This document shows, piece by piece, positions 7,135 to 16,352 of a stretch of DNA of 64,000 bases. The position numbers and the translations under genes were made by a program. Every line of letters starts with the position of its first letter. Position 1 is the first letter of the stretch. The DNA is from JAENVU01 sp963756815 (GTDB lineage: Bacteria; Actinomycetota; Acidimicrobiia; IMCC26256; JAENVU01). The notes under the pieces were generated by a model. It saw only the letters and a program-made list of their open reading frames with translations, was not told where the DNA came from and did not search any database. The stretch covers positions 62,001 through 126,000 of the forward strand of contig CAVWPR010000005.1 of the NCBI GenBank assembly GCA_963756815.1. The letters are read 5' to 3'.

Positions 7135-9069
7135 GTGGAGTGGCACAAGGTCGCGGACCTCGACGACCTGCCCGACGGCCGCGTGCGCACCGTCACCGTC
7201 GGCCGCCACTCGCTCGCGCTGACGCGCGTCGGCGATCGCTACGGCGTCCTCGACAACCATTGCCCGCACCAGGGCGGGCCGCTCGGCGAGGGCTCCATCG
7301 AGAAGGGCCTCCTGCGCTGCCCGTGGCACGGGTACGACTACGACCCGCTCACCGGGACGCCACCGTCCGGCTTCTCCGATGCGCCCGCGTGCTTTCCCGT
7401 GGAGGTGCGCGACGACGGCGTCTACGCCGCGCTCCCGGCCGATGCACCGCACGAGCGCACCGTCTCCGACGTGATGGTCGAGACGATGGTCGCGTGGGGC
7501 GTCACGCACGTGTTCGGCATGGTCGGCCACTCCAACCTCGGTTTCGCCGACGCGATGCGGCGGGCCGAGGAGGCCGGACTCCTCACGTTCGTCGGCATCC
7601 GCCACGAGGGTGCCGCCGCGTTCGCGACGTCGGCCTACGGCAAGCTCACCGGCCGGCCCGCAGCGTGCTTCGCGATCGCGGGGCCCGGCTCCACCAACCT
7701 GCTGACCGGCCTCTACGACGCCAAGGCCGACCGCGCGCCGGCGCTCGCGATCAGCGGGCAGGTGCCGTCGAAGGTGCTCGGCCGGGGCGCGTTCCAGGAC
7801 GTCGACCTCAACGCCGCGTTCGCCGCGGTGGCCCGGTACTCGAAGACGGTCCTGCCGGAGTCGGATCACGCCGAGCTCATGACCCTGGCCCTGAAGACCG
7901 CGAGCGTCGAGCGCGACGTCGCGCATCTCGTGCTCCCCGACGAGGTGCAGGAGCTCGTGGTCGGCGACGGTCCGAGGGCGTCGTCGCCGGTCGGACGCGT
8001 CGGCGACGACCGGATTGCGCCGCCGGCCGACGCGCTCGACGACGCGCTCCGGCTGATCGAGAGTGCCCGCCGGCCGATCATCGTCGTCGGCCACGGCGTG
8101 CGCTTCGAGATGGACGCGGTGCGCGAGCTCGCCGAGGTCCTGCACGCGCCCGTGCTCACGACGTTCAAGGCCAAGGGCTTGATCTCTGATCATCATCCGC
8201 TCGGCGCCGGCGTGCTGGGCCGCAGCGGCACGCCCGTGGCGAGCTGGCTGATGAACGAGTCCGATCTGCTGATCGTCCTCGGCGCGTCGTTCTCGAACCA
8301 CACCGGCATCGCGGCGTACAAGCCGATCGTGCAGGTCGACTTCGACCCGATGGCGCTGGGGCGCTTCCATCCGGTCACCGTGCCCGTGCACGGACACGCC
8401 GGCGTCACCGCTCGCCTCCTCGTGGAGCGGCTCGCACCCGGCGGCGACCGGGTCGACCAACGACCGGACGTCGCCGCCCGGTGGGAGATCTGGCGGGCAG
8501 AGAAGGCACGCCGACTCCAGGACGACCGCGGGCTCGGTGTGTCGTCCGCCGCCGTGTTCGACGCGCTGAACCGGACCGTGCCCCACGACGCGGTCATCGC
8601 CGTCGACGTCGGCAACCACGCGTACTCGTTCGGGCGCTACTTCGAGTGCACCCGGCAGTCGATCCTGATGTCCGGCTACCTCGGGTCGATCGGCTTCGGC
8701 TTCCCCGCCGCGATGGGGGCATGGGCCGCCGTCGGCGACACCCGCAAGGTGCTCGCCGTCACCGGCGACGGCGGCTTCGGCCAGTACCTCGCCGAGATCA
8801 CGACGGCGGTGAAGTACGGGATGCCGATCACCCACGTGCTGCTCGACAACCATTCTCTCGGCAAGATCACCAAGGAGCAGCGCGCCGCGGAGTACGACGT
8901 CTGGCACACCGACCTCCACAACCCCGACTTCGCCGCGTACGCCGAGCTGTGCGGAGCGATGGGGATCTCGGTGACGGCGCCCGGCGAGCTCGACGCTGCA
9001 CTCACCCGCGCCATGGGGCACGACGGTCCGGCGCTCGTCGCGGTCACCACCGACCCCGAGCTCGTCTGA
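7135..9069 (+). CDS. Rieske domain fused to a thiamine diphosphate-dependent enzyme
   Basis: 644 aa as drawn. Residues 1-105 are a Rieske domain (C43-P-H45, C62-PW-H65), with the same ligand spacing as the upstream gene. The remainder is a complete acetolactate synthase/pyruvate oxidase-type ThDP enzyme: the RHEGAAAFAT catalytic-Glu region, GPGSTNLLTGLYDA, a central DHS-like domain, and the GDGGFGQYLAE ThDP-Mg motif. The frame is open from 7072 but holds no ATG before GTG 7135, which lacks a Shine-Dalgarno. An ATG at 7068 in another frame suggests a lost base, so the true N-terminus may be about 20 residues longer. Substrate unknown; the Rieske domain implies redox-coupled decarboxylation. 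Confidence 0.75.
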   Translation: MEWHKVADLDDLPDGRVRTVTVGRHSLALTRVGDRYGVLDNHCPHQGGPLGEGSIEKGLLRCPWHGYDYDPLTGTPPSGFSDAPACFPVEVRDDGVYAALPADAPHERTVSDVMVETMVAWGVTHVFGMVGHSNLGFADAMRRAEEAGLLTFVGIRHEGAAAFATSAYGKLTGRPAACFAIAGPGSTNLLTGLYDAKADRAPALAISGQVPSKVLGRGAFQDVDLNAAFAAVARYSKTVLPESDHAELMTLALKTASVERDVAHLVLPDEVQELVVGDGPRASSPVGRVGDDRIAPPADALDDALRLIESARRPIIVVGHGVRFEMDAVRELAEVLHAPVLTTFKAKGLISDHHPLGAGVLGRSGTPVASWLMNESDLLIVLGASFSNHTGIAAYKPIVQVDFDPMALGRFHPVTVPVHGHAGVTARLLVERLAPGGDRVDQRPDVAARWEIWRAEKARRLQDDRGLGVSSAAVFDALNRTVPHDAVIAVDVGNHAYSFGRYFECTRQSILMSGYLGSIGFGFPAAMGAWAAVGDTRKVLAVTGDGGFGQYLAEITTAVKYGMPITHVLLDNHSLGKITKEQRAAEYDVWHTDLHNPDFAAYAELCGAMGISVTAPGELDAALTRAMGHDGPALVAVTTDPELV

Positions 9070-9072
9070 GCG

Positions 9073-10007
9073 TCACACGCAGGCGCGGAGGAAGCGCATC
9101 AGCGGTGGCGTGACGAGCGTGTCGCCGGGGGCGCCGACCGCGGCGTTCACCTGCTGGTGCGTCAGCGGGTTCACGCGGACGACGTCGGCCGACGCGCCCG
9201 AGGCGCGGAGCACGTCACGCAACGCGACGTTGCCCTGGAGACGGTCGATACGACCACGGGTGAACATGAGGAAGTCGCCGAGCGGCCGGTTGTCGGCCGC
9301 CGCTCGGATCGGGGACGCCGCGGCCCAGTCGCCGGGGTCGGTCCCGAACGCGTTGCGGAACATGCGCTCCCGCTGGCCGCCGGCCGCGATCTGCGCGGGC
9401 ACGTCGTAGCCCTCGGTGTCGAGCGGCACGGTGCACCGGATGCTGGAGGCGGGACACCCCGGCGGCGCGGACGAACGACAGATCCGTCGCCTCCAGCGCG
9501 ACGAGGAACGCGCCGGCCGAGTGGCCGAGCAGCATCGTGTCGTGCCGGCTCAGCCGGTACCGCTCGGAGTGGTCGTGCAAGATACCGGAGCGCAGCGGCC
9601 AGGTCCTGCTGCTGGGCCGGGTATCGCCCTGCGGTACCACCCGACCGCGGATCACCGGCCAGGCGGTAGTTGACGCTCGCGAAGGCCCAGCCCTCGTTCG
9701 TGAAGAGCCGCACCTTGTCGGCCACCTTGTTGGCCTTGTCGCCCTTCACGAACCCCCCGCCGTGCACCCAGACGACGACGGGTGCGGGCGGACACGACGC
9801 GGCGCGCTTCGGCACGTACAGGTCGAGTGACTGCAGGTTCGGCGCGACCCCGGCCGCGTGCGCGTACCGGAGGTTCCGATGCGCGACGGCCCCGCTCCCG
9901 GCGCATCGACGCGCCGCGGTCGTCGCCTCGGCGGCCGGCGCGAGCGCGGAGCCGACGAGCGCCATCCCCGCCACGGCCGCGGGACCGATCCATCGCCATC
10001 GCTGCAT
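9073..10007 (-). CDS. Secreted alpha/beta hydrolase (esterase), frame broken twice
   Basis: The N-terminus from ATG 10007 has a signal peptide (MQRWRWIGPAAVAGMALVGS), then the oxyanion motif HGGGF. The nucleophile elbow GHSAG lies in a second frame and the C-terminus (PLDTEGYDVPAQIAAGG and onward) in a third. Shifts are needed near 9580 and near 9455, the latter in a G/C run. Read through, it is about 310 aa, typical for the carboxylesterase/lipase family that hydrolyses esters outside the cytoplasm. Either a recent pseudogene or two sequence errors; the intact motifs on both sides favour errors. Confidence 0.65.
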
Positions 10008-10083
10008 GACCCGATCGTCGTCGACCGACGTGAGGCGATCGTGGAGGGTTCGTGAGCAGGATGTGAGGGCATACGGTGGCGCC

Positions 10084-10506
10084 ATGGCCACGAAGGTGCA
10101 GATCACGTTCGACGCACACGACGCCCACGCCCTCGCCACCTGGTGGGCGGGCCTGCTCGGCTACGAGATGGAGGATCATCACGACCTCGTCGCCGGACTG
10201 CTCGAGCGCGGCATCGTCACCGAGGAGCAGGTCTCCCGGATCGACGGCCGGCTCGGCTTCGCCGGCGTCGCGACCGCACGCGACCCCGAGGGGATCGCAC
10301 CGCGCTTCTTCGTGCAGGAGGTCCCGGAGGAGAAGGTGGCGAAGAACCGGATCCACCTCGACGTCCCGATCGGCGACGAGCAGCTCGACGACGCCGTCGA
10401 GCGGGTCGTCGGGCTCGGCGCTGCGCTCGTCGAGTTCCGGGAGCACCCGGGCGAGCGATGGGCCGTGATGCAGGATCCCGAGGGCAACGAGTTCTGTCTG
10501 CACTGA
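10084..10506 (+). CDS. VOC (glyoxalase-fold) family protein
   Basis: 140 aa, one vicinal-oxygen-chelate module pair: an N-terminal beta-alpha unit with HALATWWAGLLGYEME and a C-terminal DPEGNEFCLH, the usual ending of VOC proteins. The KNRIHLDVPIGDE stretch supplies the conserved strand after the metal His. Members bind a metal and act as lyases, dioxygenases or resistance proteins; nothing here says which. ATG 10084 follows TACGGT by 6 nt, a leaderless-type promoter, and lies divergent from the esterase. Confidence 0.7.
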   Translation: MATKVQITFDAHDAHALATWWAGLLGYEMEDHHDLVAGLLERGIVTEEQVSRIDGRLGFAGVATARDPEGIAPRFFVQEVPEEKVAKNRIHLDVPIGDEQLDDAVERVVGLGAALVEFREHPGERWAVMQDPEGNEFCLH

Positions 10507-10516
10507 GCGCCGGAGC

Positions 10517-11119
10517 TCAGCCCTCGTTCGACGCCCGCCAGGCTTCGAACGCCTCCCGGATGCACGCGACGCCCACCAGTGCGGCGGCACCCGGGTCGGC
10601 CCACCACCACCCCAGCGCGGCGTTGAGCACGAGCGCGGTGAGGATCCCGGTCGCGAGGCACCCGTCGAGGAACGTCATCGACGCCTCGGCGCGCAGCGGC
10701 GCGCTGTTCGCGGCCCGTGCGGTCACCGCCTTGAGCCGGGCGAGGCCGAACATCACGCCGGCGGTGACGGCGAGATACGCGATCCCCCACGGCGACGAGT
10801 CGGCCACTTCGCGCGCCGCGAGCGCGTACGTGCTCGCGGCGAAGAGGTAGATCGCGAGCACGACGAACGCGCCGGCGACCATGCGGAGCGCCCGCAACGA
10901 TCGACGGTCCTCGTGATGGTCCGCGATGTACCAGATCGCGACCGCCGACGCGAAGACCTCGACGATCGAATCGAGGCCGAACGCGACGAGCGCGAGCGAC
11001 CCGGCCGCGATCCCGAGCCCGATCGTGACGAAGACCTCCATGAGGTTCCATCCGATCGTGAGCACCTGGAGGCGACGACCACGCGCCAGCAGCACGTCGT
11101 GGTCGTCGCTCAGCGTCAC
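10517..11119 (-). CDS. Cation diffusion facilitator-like membrane protein, lacking the cytoplasmic domain
   Basis: 200 aa with five or six membrane helices. The layout follows cation efflux proteins: NLMEVFVTIGLGIAAGSLAL, FGLDSIVEV in the second helix, and a later AEASMTFLDG helix where metal ligands usually lie. The cytoplasmic C-terminal domain of typical CDF transporters is missing, so transport of Zn, Mn or Fe is a family-based guess. GTG 11119 sits 6 nt after TAGCGT. It converges with the VOC gene. Confidence 0.65.
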   Translation of the reverse strand: MTLSDDHDVLLARGRRLQVLTIGWNLMEVFVTIGLGIAAGSLALVAFGLDSIVEVFASAVAIWYIADHHEDRRSLRALRMVAGAFVVLAIYLFAASTYALAAREVADSSPWGIAYLAVTAGVMFGLARLKAVTARAANSAPLRAEASMTFLDGCLATGILTALVLNAALGWWWADPGAAALVGVACIREAFEAWRASNEG

Positions 11120-11153
11120 GAGCCGACGCTACCGAGCGCCGCCCGTCGCCGGT

Positions 11154-11540
11154 TCACCGGGGCGCGTACGCATCGACCTCGATCTCCACGAGGTGGGCCG
11201 GGTCGATGAGCCGGGACACCTCGACCATCGTCGCCGCGGGCCGCACCTCGGCGAAGACCTCGCCGTGGGCGCGGCCCACCGCCTCCCAGTCGTCGATGTC
11301 GGTGACGTACATGCGGGTGCGCACGACGTCGGCCAGCGACGCTCCGGCGCGGCCGAGGGCGTCGGCCACCAACCGCAGCGCGACGCGGGTCTGCTCGGCT
11401 GCGTCACCCACCCCGACCACGTGACCGTCGACGGTCGCGGTCGTTCCGGCGACGTGGACGAGATCTCCGGCCCGCACGACCCGGCAGTAGCCGACCGTGG
11501 ACTCCCAGGGGTTGTCGGACCCGAACCGCTCGATCGTCAT
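11154..11540 (-). CDS. RidA/YjgF-family protein
   Basis: 128 aa, the standard length of the trimeric Rid family, which deaminates reactive enamine/imine intermediates. Visible hallmarks are the VGYCRVVRAGDLVHVAGTTA start, QTRVALRLVADAL in the middle and the closing RLIDPAHLVEIEVDAYAPR. The catalytic Arg of RidA would fall in VVRTRMYVTD. ATG 11540 is chosen since the longer frame to 11687 overlaps the divergent gene. Imine deaminase activity is likely but some subfamilies lack it. Confidence 0.75.
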   Translation of the reverse strand: MTIERFGSDNPWESTVGYCRVVRAGDLVHVAGTTATVDGHVVGVGDAAEQTRVALRLVADALGRAGASLADVVRTRMYVTDIDDWEAVGRAHGEVFAEVRPAATMVEVSRLIDPAHLVEIEVDAYAPR

Positions 11541-11617
11541 GACCGTGATCCTCGCAGAGGCACGGCGGCTCCGACCGTCGATTGGCCCGTGCGTCGCGAC
11601 GCGGCGAGCCTGGAGCG

Positions 11618-12301
11618 ATGGCGCCGGATCCGCTCGAGCTCGCGGTGAGGGAGAACGCGACGTGGTGCGACCTCGTGTGCCGCTCACAACGTCTGCGCCC
11701 CGATGCCGACGCCCGGATGTGGTGGTCCGATCGGCGGACGCCGTCGCTCTATCCCGACGCCGTCACCCTCGACCCGACCGTGAACGAGTTCGACGTGCTC
11801 GGCCGCATCCACGACGCTTCGGGTGCGTCCGTGAAGGACTCCTTCGCCGCGCTCGATCTCGCGCCCGACGGCTACCGGGTGCTCTTCGACGCGACGTGGT
11901 TCGCACGACCACCGGGGCCGGCCCCGGCCGGCGCCGACGACGCGTTCGAGCGCATCGGCGACAAGTTCACGTTCGGCGCGTGGCGTCACGCCTGGGGTGG
12001 CCCCGACGACGTCCTCCTCCCCGGCCTGCTCCGCACCTCGACCGTGACGATCCTCGGCGACGCGCACACCGGACGAGCGCTACGACCGCGGCGGCATCCT
12101 CCATCGCACGAGCATCGGCGGCACGCCGGTCGTCGGACTCTCGAACACCTTCGGCGCCGTTGTCGACGTCGCACCGCGCTGGCTGCGGTACGCGAGCCGG
12201 ACGCGTGGATCGTGGGCTACGACGACGCGGGCGTGGTCGAGACGCTCGAGCGCGACGGGTTCGCCCCGTATGGTCCGCTGCGGGTGTGGACGCGCGCCTG
12301 A
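11618..12301 (+). CDS. Unknown protein, frame disturbed in its middle
   Basis: I do not recognise a firm family. The N-terminus (ENATWCDLVCRSQRL, then MWWSDRRTPSLYPDAVTLDP) and the C-terminus (EPDAWIVGYDDAGVVETLERDGF) read like one protein and recall uncharacterised actinobacterial proteins with an acetyltransferase-like ending. Between about 12070 and 12190 the continuous frame becomes arginine-rich noise, while another frame gives YDRGGILHRTSIGGTPVVGL and onward. Two compensating indels therefore seem to sit there. Corrected length about 227 aa. Confidence 0.45.
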   Translation: MAPDPLELAVRENATWCDLVCRSQRLRPDADARMWWSDRRTPSLYPDAVTLDPTVNEFDVLGRIHDASGASVKDSFAALDLAPDGYRVLFDATWFARPPGPAPAGADDAFERIGDKFTFGAWRHAWGGPDDVLLPGLLRTSTVTILGDAHTGRALRPRRHPPSHEHRRHAGRRTLEHLRRRCRRRTALAAVREPDAWIVGYDDAGVVETLERDGFAPYGPLRVWTRA

Positions 12302-12338
12302 CGAGACGCGTAACAGCCCGGAAAATATGCCGAATTCG

Positions 12339-12367
12339 TTGACTTCCGAACGTCAGTTTGGTATGGT
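12339..12367 (+). promoter_or_regulatory. Promoter with an SOS-box-like element, upstream of the DUF222/HNH gene
   Basis: TTGACT (12339-12344) and TATGGT (12362-12367) are separated by exactly 17 bp, in an unusually A/T-rich pocket. Within the spacer, CCGAAC-GTCA-GTTTGG (12346-12361) matches 9 of the 12 defined positions of the mycobacterial LexA box TCGAAC-N4-GTTCGA. A LexA-type repressor there would block the promoter. Confidence 0.55.
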
Positions 12368-12449
12368 CTTGGGACTTCCTCGTGTGCTCCGTTGACCGGA
12401 GCCGCACCACCCACATCCGTTGGTCGCTGGCGCGAGAGGAGGTTCCCGC

Positions 12450-13582
12450 GTGGTTGCTGTGCTCGAGGTGTCGTCGTTGCGCGATGTCGCGATCGCCGAC
12501 GAGTTGGTACGTCGCCGCGCGGAGATCGACCGGCTCGAAGCCGAGTTCGCGCAGCTCGCGTGGTCGGGACACCAGCGTGGGATCGGCGCGGCGGACGGTT
12601 CACCTTCGACCCAGGCATGGCTCCGGCGTCACACCGGGATGCGCGAGGGCGAGGCACGAGCGTGCGATCGAAGCCGGTCGGGTGTGCGAACTCCTGCCGA
12701 AGGTCGGTACGGCGTGGCGCGACGGTGAGATCACCGGCGGTGCGGCGACGACCATCGCCGCGGCGCGGGTCGAGGGCCACGACCTGAAGCTGCGCGCGTT
12801 GGAGGACACGTTCCTGTTCCTCGCCCGCGCGAACGATCTGCGGGAGCTGCGGCGTGCGTGTGCGCACTTCCGGAACTGCGCGCGGGCCGACGGGACCGAA
12901 CCGCGTGCAGCACGACGGGGTCACGCTCTCGTCCGGGTACGACGGCCGGACCCTGATCCAGCGCCGACCTCTCCTCCAGCGGCGCCGAGATCTGGTCCAG
13001 ACCGCCCTCCACGCCCTCACCGACCCACCCGCCGAGGACGACACCCGCAGCCCGGCCCGCCGGCGGGCCGATGCGCTCGTGCGCATGGCCGAGCTCGCCC
13101 TCGCCAACCTCGCCGGTCCCGACGGTCCGGTGCGGGCCCAGCCCGCCTGTCTCGGTCGTGATCGACTGGACCACCCTCACCGGCGGCGAGCTGGGGCCGT
13201 ATCGACGGCCAGTACACCGGCACCCTGCACGCGATCAGACGTCGAACGGCTGCTCTGCGACTGCACCGTCAGCCGGGTCGTCACCGGCCCCGACGGCCTC
13301 CCTCTCGACGTCGGCCGGTCCCGCCGCACGATCCCACCCCAGCTGCGGCGGGCGCTCCAGGTCCGCGACGACGGATGTCGCTTCCCCGGCTGCACCCGAC
13401 CCCACGGCTGGACCCGGGCCCATCACGTGATCCACTGGACGAACGGCGGCACGACCGTCCTGGTCAACCTGATCTCGCTCTGCGACCACCACCATCACGT
13501 CGTGCACCTGCCCGGCTGGACCGCGAAGTTCGACGGCCACACCTTCACCGTCGTCCGACCCGACGGCACCGAGGTCACCTGA
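12450..13582 (+). pseudogene. DUF222/HNH endonuclease (13E12-type), multiply frameshifted
   Basis: GTG 12450 has AGGAGG 7 nt upstream. The expected protein is recovered only by changing frame at about 12655, 12898, 12962, 12988, 13142, 13190 and 13238. The pieces are a DUF222 N-terminus (LRDVAIADELVRRRAEIDRL), RAIEAGRVCELLPKVG, DGVTLSSGYDGRT, VSVVIDWTTLTGGELG, and an intact HNH nuclease domain (CRFPGCTRPHGW, HHVIHWTNGG, LCDHHHH). This family is multicopy and often DNA-damage induced in mycobacteria. Seven breaks in about 600 bp are far more than in any neighbour, so it is either a true pseudogene or a poorly resolved multicopy locus. Confidence 0.75.
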
Positions 13583-13613
13583 CCGATGCGCGCGCGGCTG
13601 CGACACTCGCCGC

Positions 13614-14036
13614 ATGGAGATCCGGACGTTCACCGAGACGGATGACGACGCGGTGATCGCGCTGTGGGAGGCGTGCGAGCTCACACGACCGTGGAACGAT
13701 CCGCGCAAGGACATCGCGCGGAAGGTCGCGGTGGACGACGGGCTGTTCCTCGTCGGTGAGGTCGACGGCGCCGTCGTCGGGAGCGTGATGGGGGGCTACG
13801 ACGGCCACCGCGGCTGGGTGAACTACCTGGCCGTCGCACCGGACCGTCGCGGGCACGGCTACGGCCGGGCGCTCATGCACGACGTCGAAGCGCGGCTCGC
13901 GGTGCGTGGTTGCCCCAAGGTGAACCTGCAGGTGCGCGACACGAACCCCGGCGTCCTCGCGTTCTACGAGCGGATCGGCTACGTCGTCGACGCGGCCGTG
14001 TCCATGGGCAAGCGGCTCGAGTCGGACGAGGCCTGA
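13614..14036 (+). CDS. ypeA: GNAT acetyltransferase, YpeA-like
   Basis: 140 aa. The sequence closely follows E. coli YpeA: MEIRTFTETDDDAVIALWE, TRPWNDPRKDIARK, GSVMGGYDGHRGW, then the acetyl-CoA loop VAPDRRGHGYGRALM and LQVRDTNPGVLAFYERIGY. GNAT enzymes move an acetyl group from acetyl-CoA to an amine; the natural substrate of YpeA is not known to me. ATG 13614 lies 6 nt after GACACT. No obvious operon partner. Confidence 0.8.
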   Translation: MEIRTFTETDDDAVIALWEACELTRPWNDPRKDIARKVAVDDGLFLVGEVDGAVVGSVMGGYDGHRGWVNYLAVAPDRRGHGYGRALMHDVEARLAVRGCPKVNLQVRDTNPGVLAFYERIGYVVDAAVSMGKRLESDEA

Positions 14037-14083
14037 GGAGGCCGGCCGACCCGTCCGGATTGCAGACCGTCCGGTCCCGGCGC

Positions 14084-14752
14084 ATGATGCGCGCCGTGGC
14101 GCAGGACGAGGCGGTGGACGGCGACGGCGAGCTCGTGGCGCGTCTGCGCGCCGGCGACGAGGACGCGTTCCGCGAGCTGATCGACCGCTACGACGCGCCG
14201 CTCCGACGGGTCGCGCGCGGCTACGTCGCCACCGACGCCGCCGCGGAGGAGGTCGTGGCCGACACCTGGCTCGGGGTGCTGAAGGGGATCGACCGGTTCG
14301 AGCAGCGCTCGTCGCTCAAGACCTGGATCTTCCGGATCCTGATGAACATCGCCCGGACGCGCGGCGCGCGCGACAAGCGCAGCGTGCCGTTCTCGAGCCT
14401 CGGCCCCGACGACGGCGACGACGGCGCGCCGACGATCGCGGCCGATCGGTTCCAGGGACCCGACGGGCGGTACCCGGGCCACTGGGCCGCGTTCCCGACC
14501 CGCTGGCACGACCACCCCGAGGTCCGGGCGTTGGGGCACGAGACGCTGCGGGTGGTGCGCGACGCCCTCGACATGCTGCCGCCGTCGCAGCAGGAGGTCG
14601 TCCGTCTGCGAGACCTCGAAGGCTGGACGAGCGCCGAGGTCTGTAACGCCCTCGACCTGACCGAGACCAACCAACGCGTCCTGCTCCATCGCGGCCGGGC
14701 GAAGCTGCGAGCGGCGCTCGAGCGCTACTTCGACGAGGCGAAGACCGCATGA
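14084..14752 (+). CDS. ECF-type RNA polymerase sigma factor
   Basis: 222 aa. Region 2 (DEDAFRELIDRYDAPLRRVA through SSLKTWIFRILMNIART) and region 4 (LPPSQQEVVRLRDLEGWTSAEV, then NQRVLLHRGRAKLR) are both present, separated by a 60-residue linker typical of group IV sigma factors. It redirects RNA polymerase to a stress regulon. The stop overlaps the next start as ATGA, so sigma and anti-sigma are co-translated. ATG 14084, ATG 14087 or GTG 14096 could be the start. Confidence 0.85.
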   Translation: MMRAVAQDEAVDGDGELVARLRAGDEDAFRELIDRYDAPLRRVARGYVATDAAAEEVVADTWLGVLKGIDRFEQRSSLKTWIFRILMNIARTRGARDKRSVPFSSLGPDDGDDGAPTIAADRFQGPDGRYPGHWAAFPTRWHDHPEVRALGHETLRVVRDALDMLPPSQQEVVRLRDLEGWTSAEVCNALDLTETNQRVLLHRGRAKLRAALERYFDEAKTA

Positions 14753-15021
14753 CCGACGCCGGTGACATCGACGACATCGACTGCATCGAGCTGGTGGAGC
14801 GCGTCACCGAGTACCTCGACGCCGCCCTCCCGGACCGGGAGCGCGCCCGCTTCGAGGCCCACGTCACGGCGTGTCCCGGCTGCTCGGAGATCCTCGAGCA
14901 GTTCCGCGCCGTGATCGCCGCCACCGGCGCACTGCGTCCCGACGACGCCGCCGCGGTGCCACCCGAGCTCCGGACGCAGCTCCTCGGCCTGTTCCGGGAC
15001 TGGCAGATCACCCGTTCCTGA
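14749..15021 (+). CDS. Zinc-binding anti-sigma factor
   Basis: 90 aa, soluble. It has the zf-HC2 ZAS motif H-x3-C-x2-C (HVTACPGC at about residues 43-50) after the helix LVERVTEYLDAALPDRERARFEA. Such proteins hold their cognate ECF sigma factor inactive and often release it on thiol oxidation. It overlaps the sigma gene by 4 bp, so the pairing is firm. The inducing signal is unknown. Confidence 0.85.
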   Translation: MTDAGDIDDIDCIELVERVTEYLDAALPDRERARFEAHVTACPGCSEILEQFRAVIAATGALRPDDAAAVPPELRTQLLGLFRDWQITRS

Positions 15022-15044
15022 CGTCCGCGCCGTAGCGTCACGGC

Positions 15045-16342
15045 GTGGCGCCCCGCACCCTCAGTCCGCCCGACGCCGCGGCGCTCGTCGGTTCCCGCGA
15101 CACGCTCGGCATCCCGCTCGGACCCGGACAGCCCAGCGCGTTCCTGCATGCGCTCGGCGGACGCGAGGACTTCACCGACCTGACCGTGTTCGGCGCTCTC
15201 CTCGTCGACCTCTACGAGGTCTTCACCCGACCCGGCGTGCGGTACCTGTCGGGGTTCTTCGGCCCCGCCGAGCGCTTCCTGATCGACAGCGGCGCGCGCG
15301 ATCGAGTTCATCCCGGCCGACTTCCGTCGCTTCTCGCGCATCGCCGAGCAGCTCTCGCCCCGCGTCGTGGCGACGGTCGCCACGCCGCCGGACTCGGACG
15401 GCTACGCATCGCTGTCGCTGCACAGCGGCGCCACCGTCGACGCCATCCATCGGGCCGGTGCCGATCCCGACCGGCTGCTCGTCGTCGAGACCAACGCCAA
15501 GTTCCCGCGCACGTTCGGCTCGGACCTCCACCCGCACCGTGTGCACGTCGACGAGATCGACGTCATCGTCGAGTCGGACCGCGAGCCCTTCCTGCTCCCG
15601 GACCCCGCCGCCACCGATGCCGACCGCGCGATCGCGGAGCACGTCCGCCCGCTCGTCCCCGACGGCGCGACGCTCCAGACCGGGATCGGCGGGATCCCGT
15701 CGACGGTGGTGGGGATCCTCGCGAACGGTGACGGCGGTGACTACGGCATCCACTCCGAGATGTTCACGACCGGCCTCATGCAACTGCACCGCGCGGGCAA
15801 GGTGAGCAACCGGCACAAAGGCCAGTTCGACGGAGTGTCGGTGACCACGTTCGCGGCCGGTACGGCCGAGCTCTACGAATGGCTCGACGAGAACCGAGAG
15901 GTCATGTTCCTCCCTGTCGACATCGTCAACGCGCCCGACGTGATCGCCCGCAACCGGTCGATGATCACACTGAACGGCGCGTTGAGCGTCGACCTGCACG
16001 GCCAGGTCGTGGCCGACAGCATCGGCGGGCGACAGTTCTCGGGCATCGGCGGCCACGAGGACTTCATCGCGCAGTCCGGCCTCTCGCTCGAGGACCGCTC
16101 CCTCGTCTGCCTGCGGTCGACCTCCGTCATCGAGGGCGTGCACATCTCGCGGATCGTGCCGGCCCTGCCCGAGGGCTGGATCGTCACGACGCCCCGCCAC
16201 CAGCTCGACCTCGTCGTCACCGAGTTCGGTGTCGCGCACCTCCGCGGACGCACGGTCCGCGAACGGGCGCGCGGCGTTGGCCGCGATCGCGGCCCCGGAG
16301 GTCCGCGACACCCTGTTGGAACGCGCCGAGCGCCTGGGGTAG
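15045..16342 (+). CDS. Acetyl-CoA hydrolase/CoA-transferase family protein, frame broken twice
   Basis: About 430 aa after correction. One extra base in a GCGCGCG run near 15297 separates the N-terminus from IEFIPADFRRFSRIAEQLSPRV; a second near 16272 separates off the true ending ALAAIAAPEVRDTLLERAE with TAG at 16340. The core GIGGIPSTVVGIL, HSEMFTTGLMQL and DVIARNRSMITLNGALSVD is typical of acetyl-CoA hydrolase and 4-hydroxybutyrate CoA-transferase, where a Glu forms a glutamyl-CoA intermediate. GTG 15045 follows TAGCGT by 6 nt. Donor and acceptor acids are unknown. Confidence 0.75.
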
Positions 16343-16352
16343 CCGGGTACGC

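Noticed and set aside
6903..8189. Open frame starting MTQQC over the Rieske-ThDP gene
   Set aside because: Arginine-rich shadow in another frame. The Rieske and ThDP motifs are in the frame used; only the short start of this ORF might reflect a lost base.
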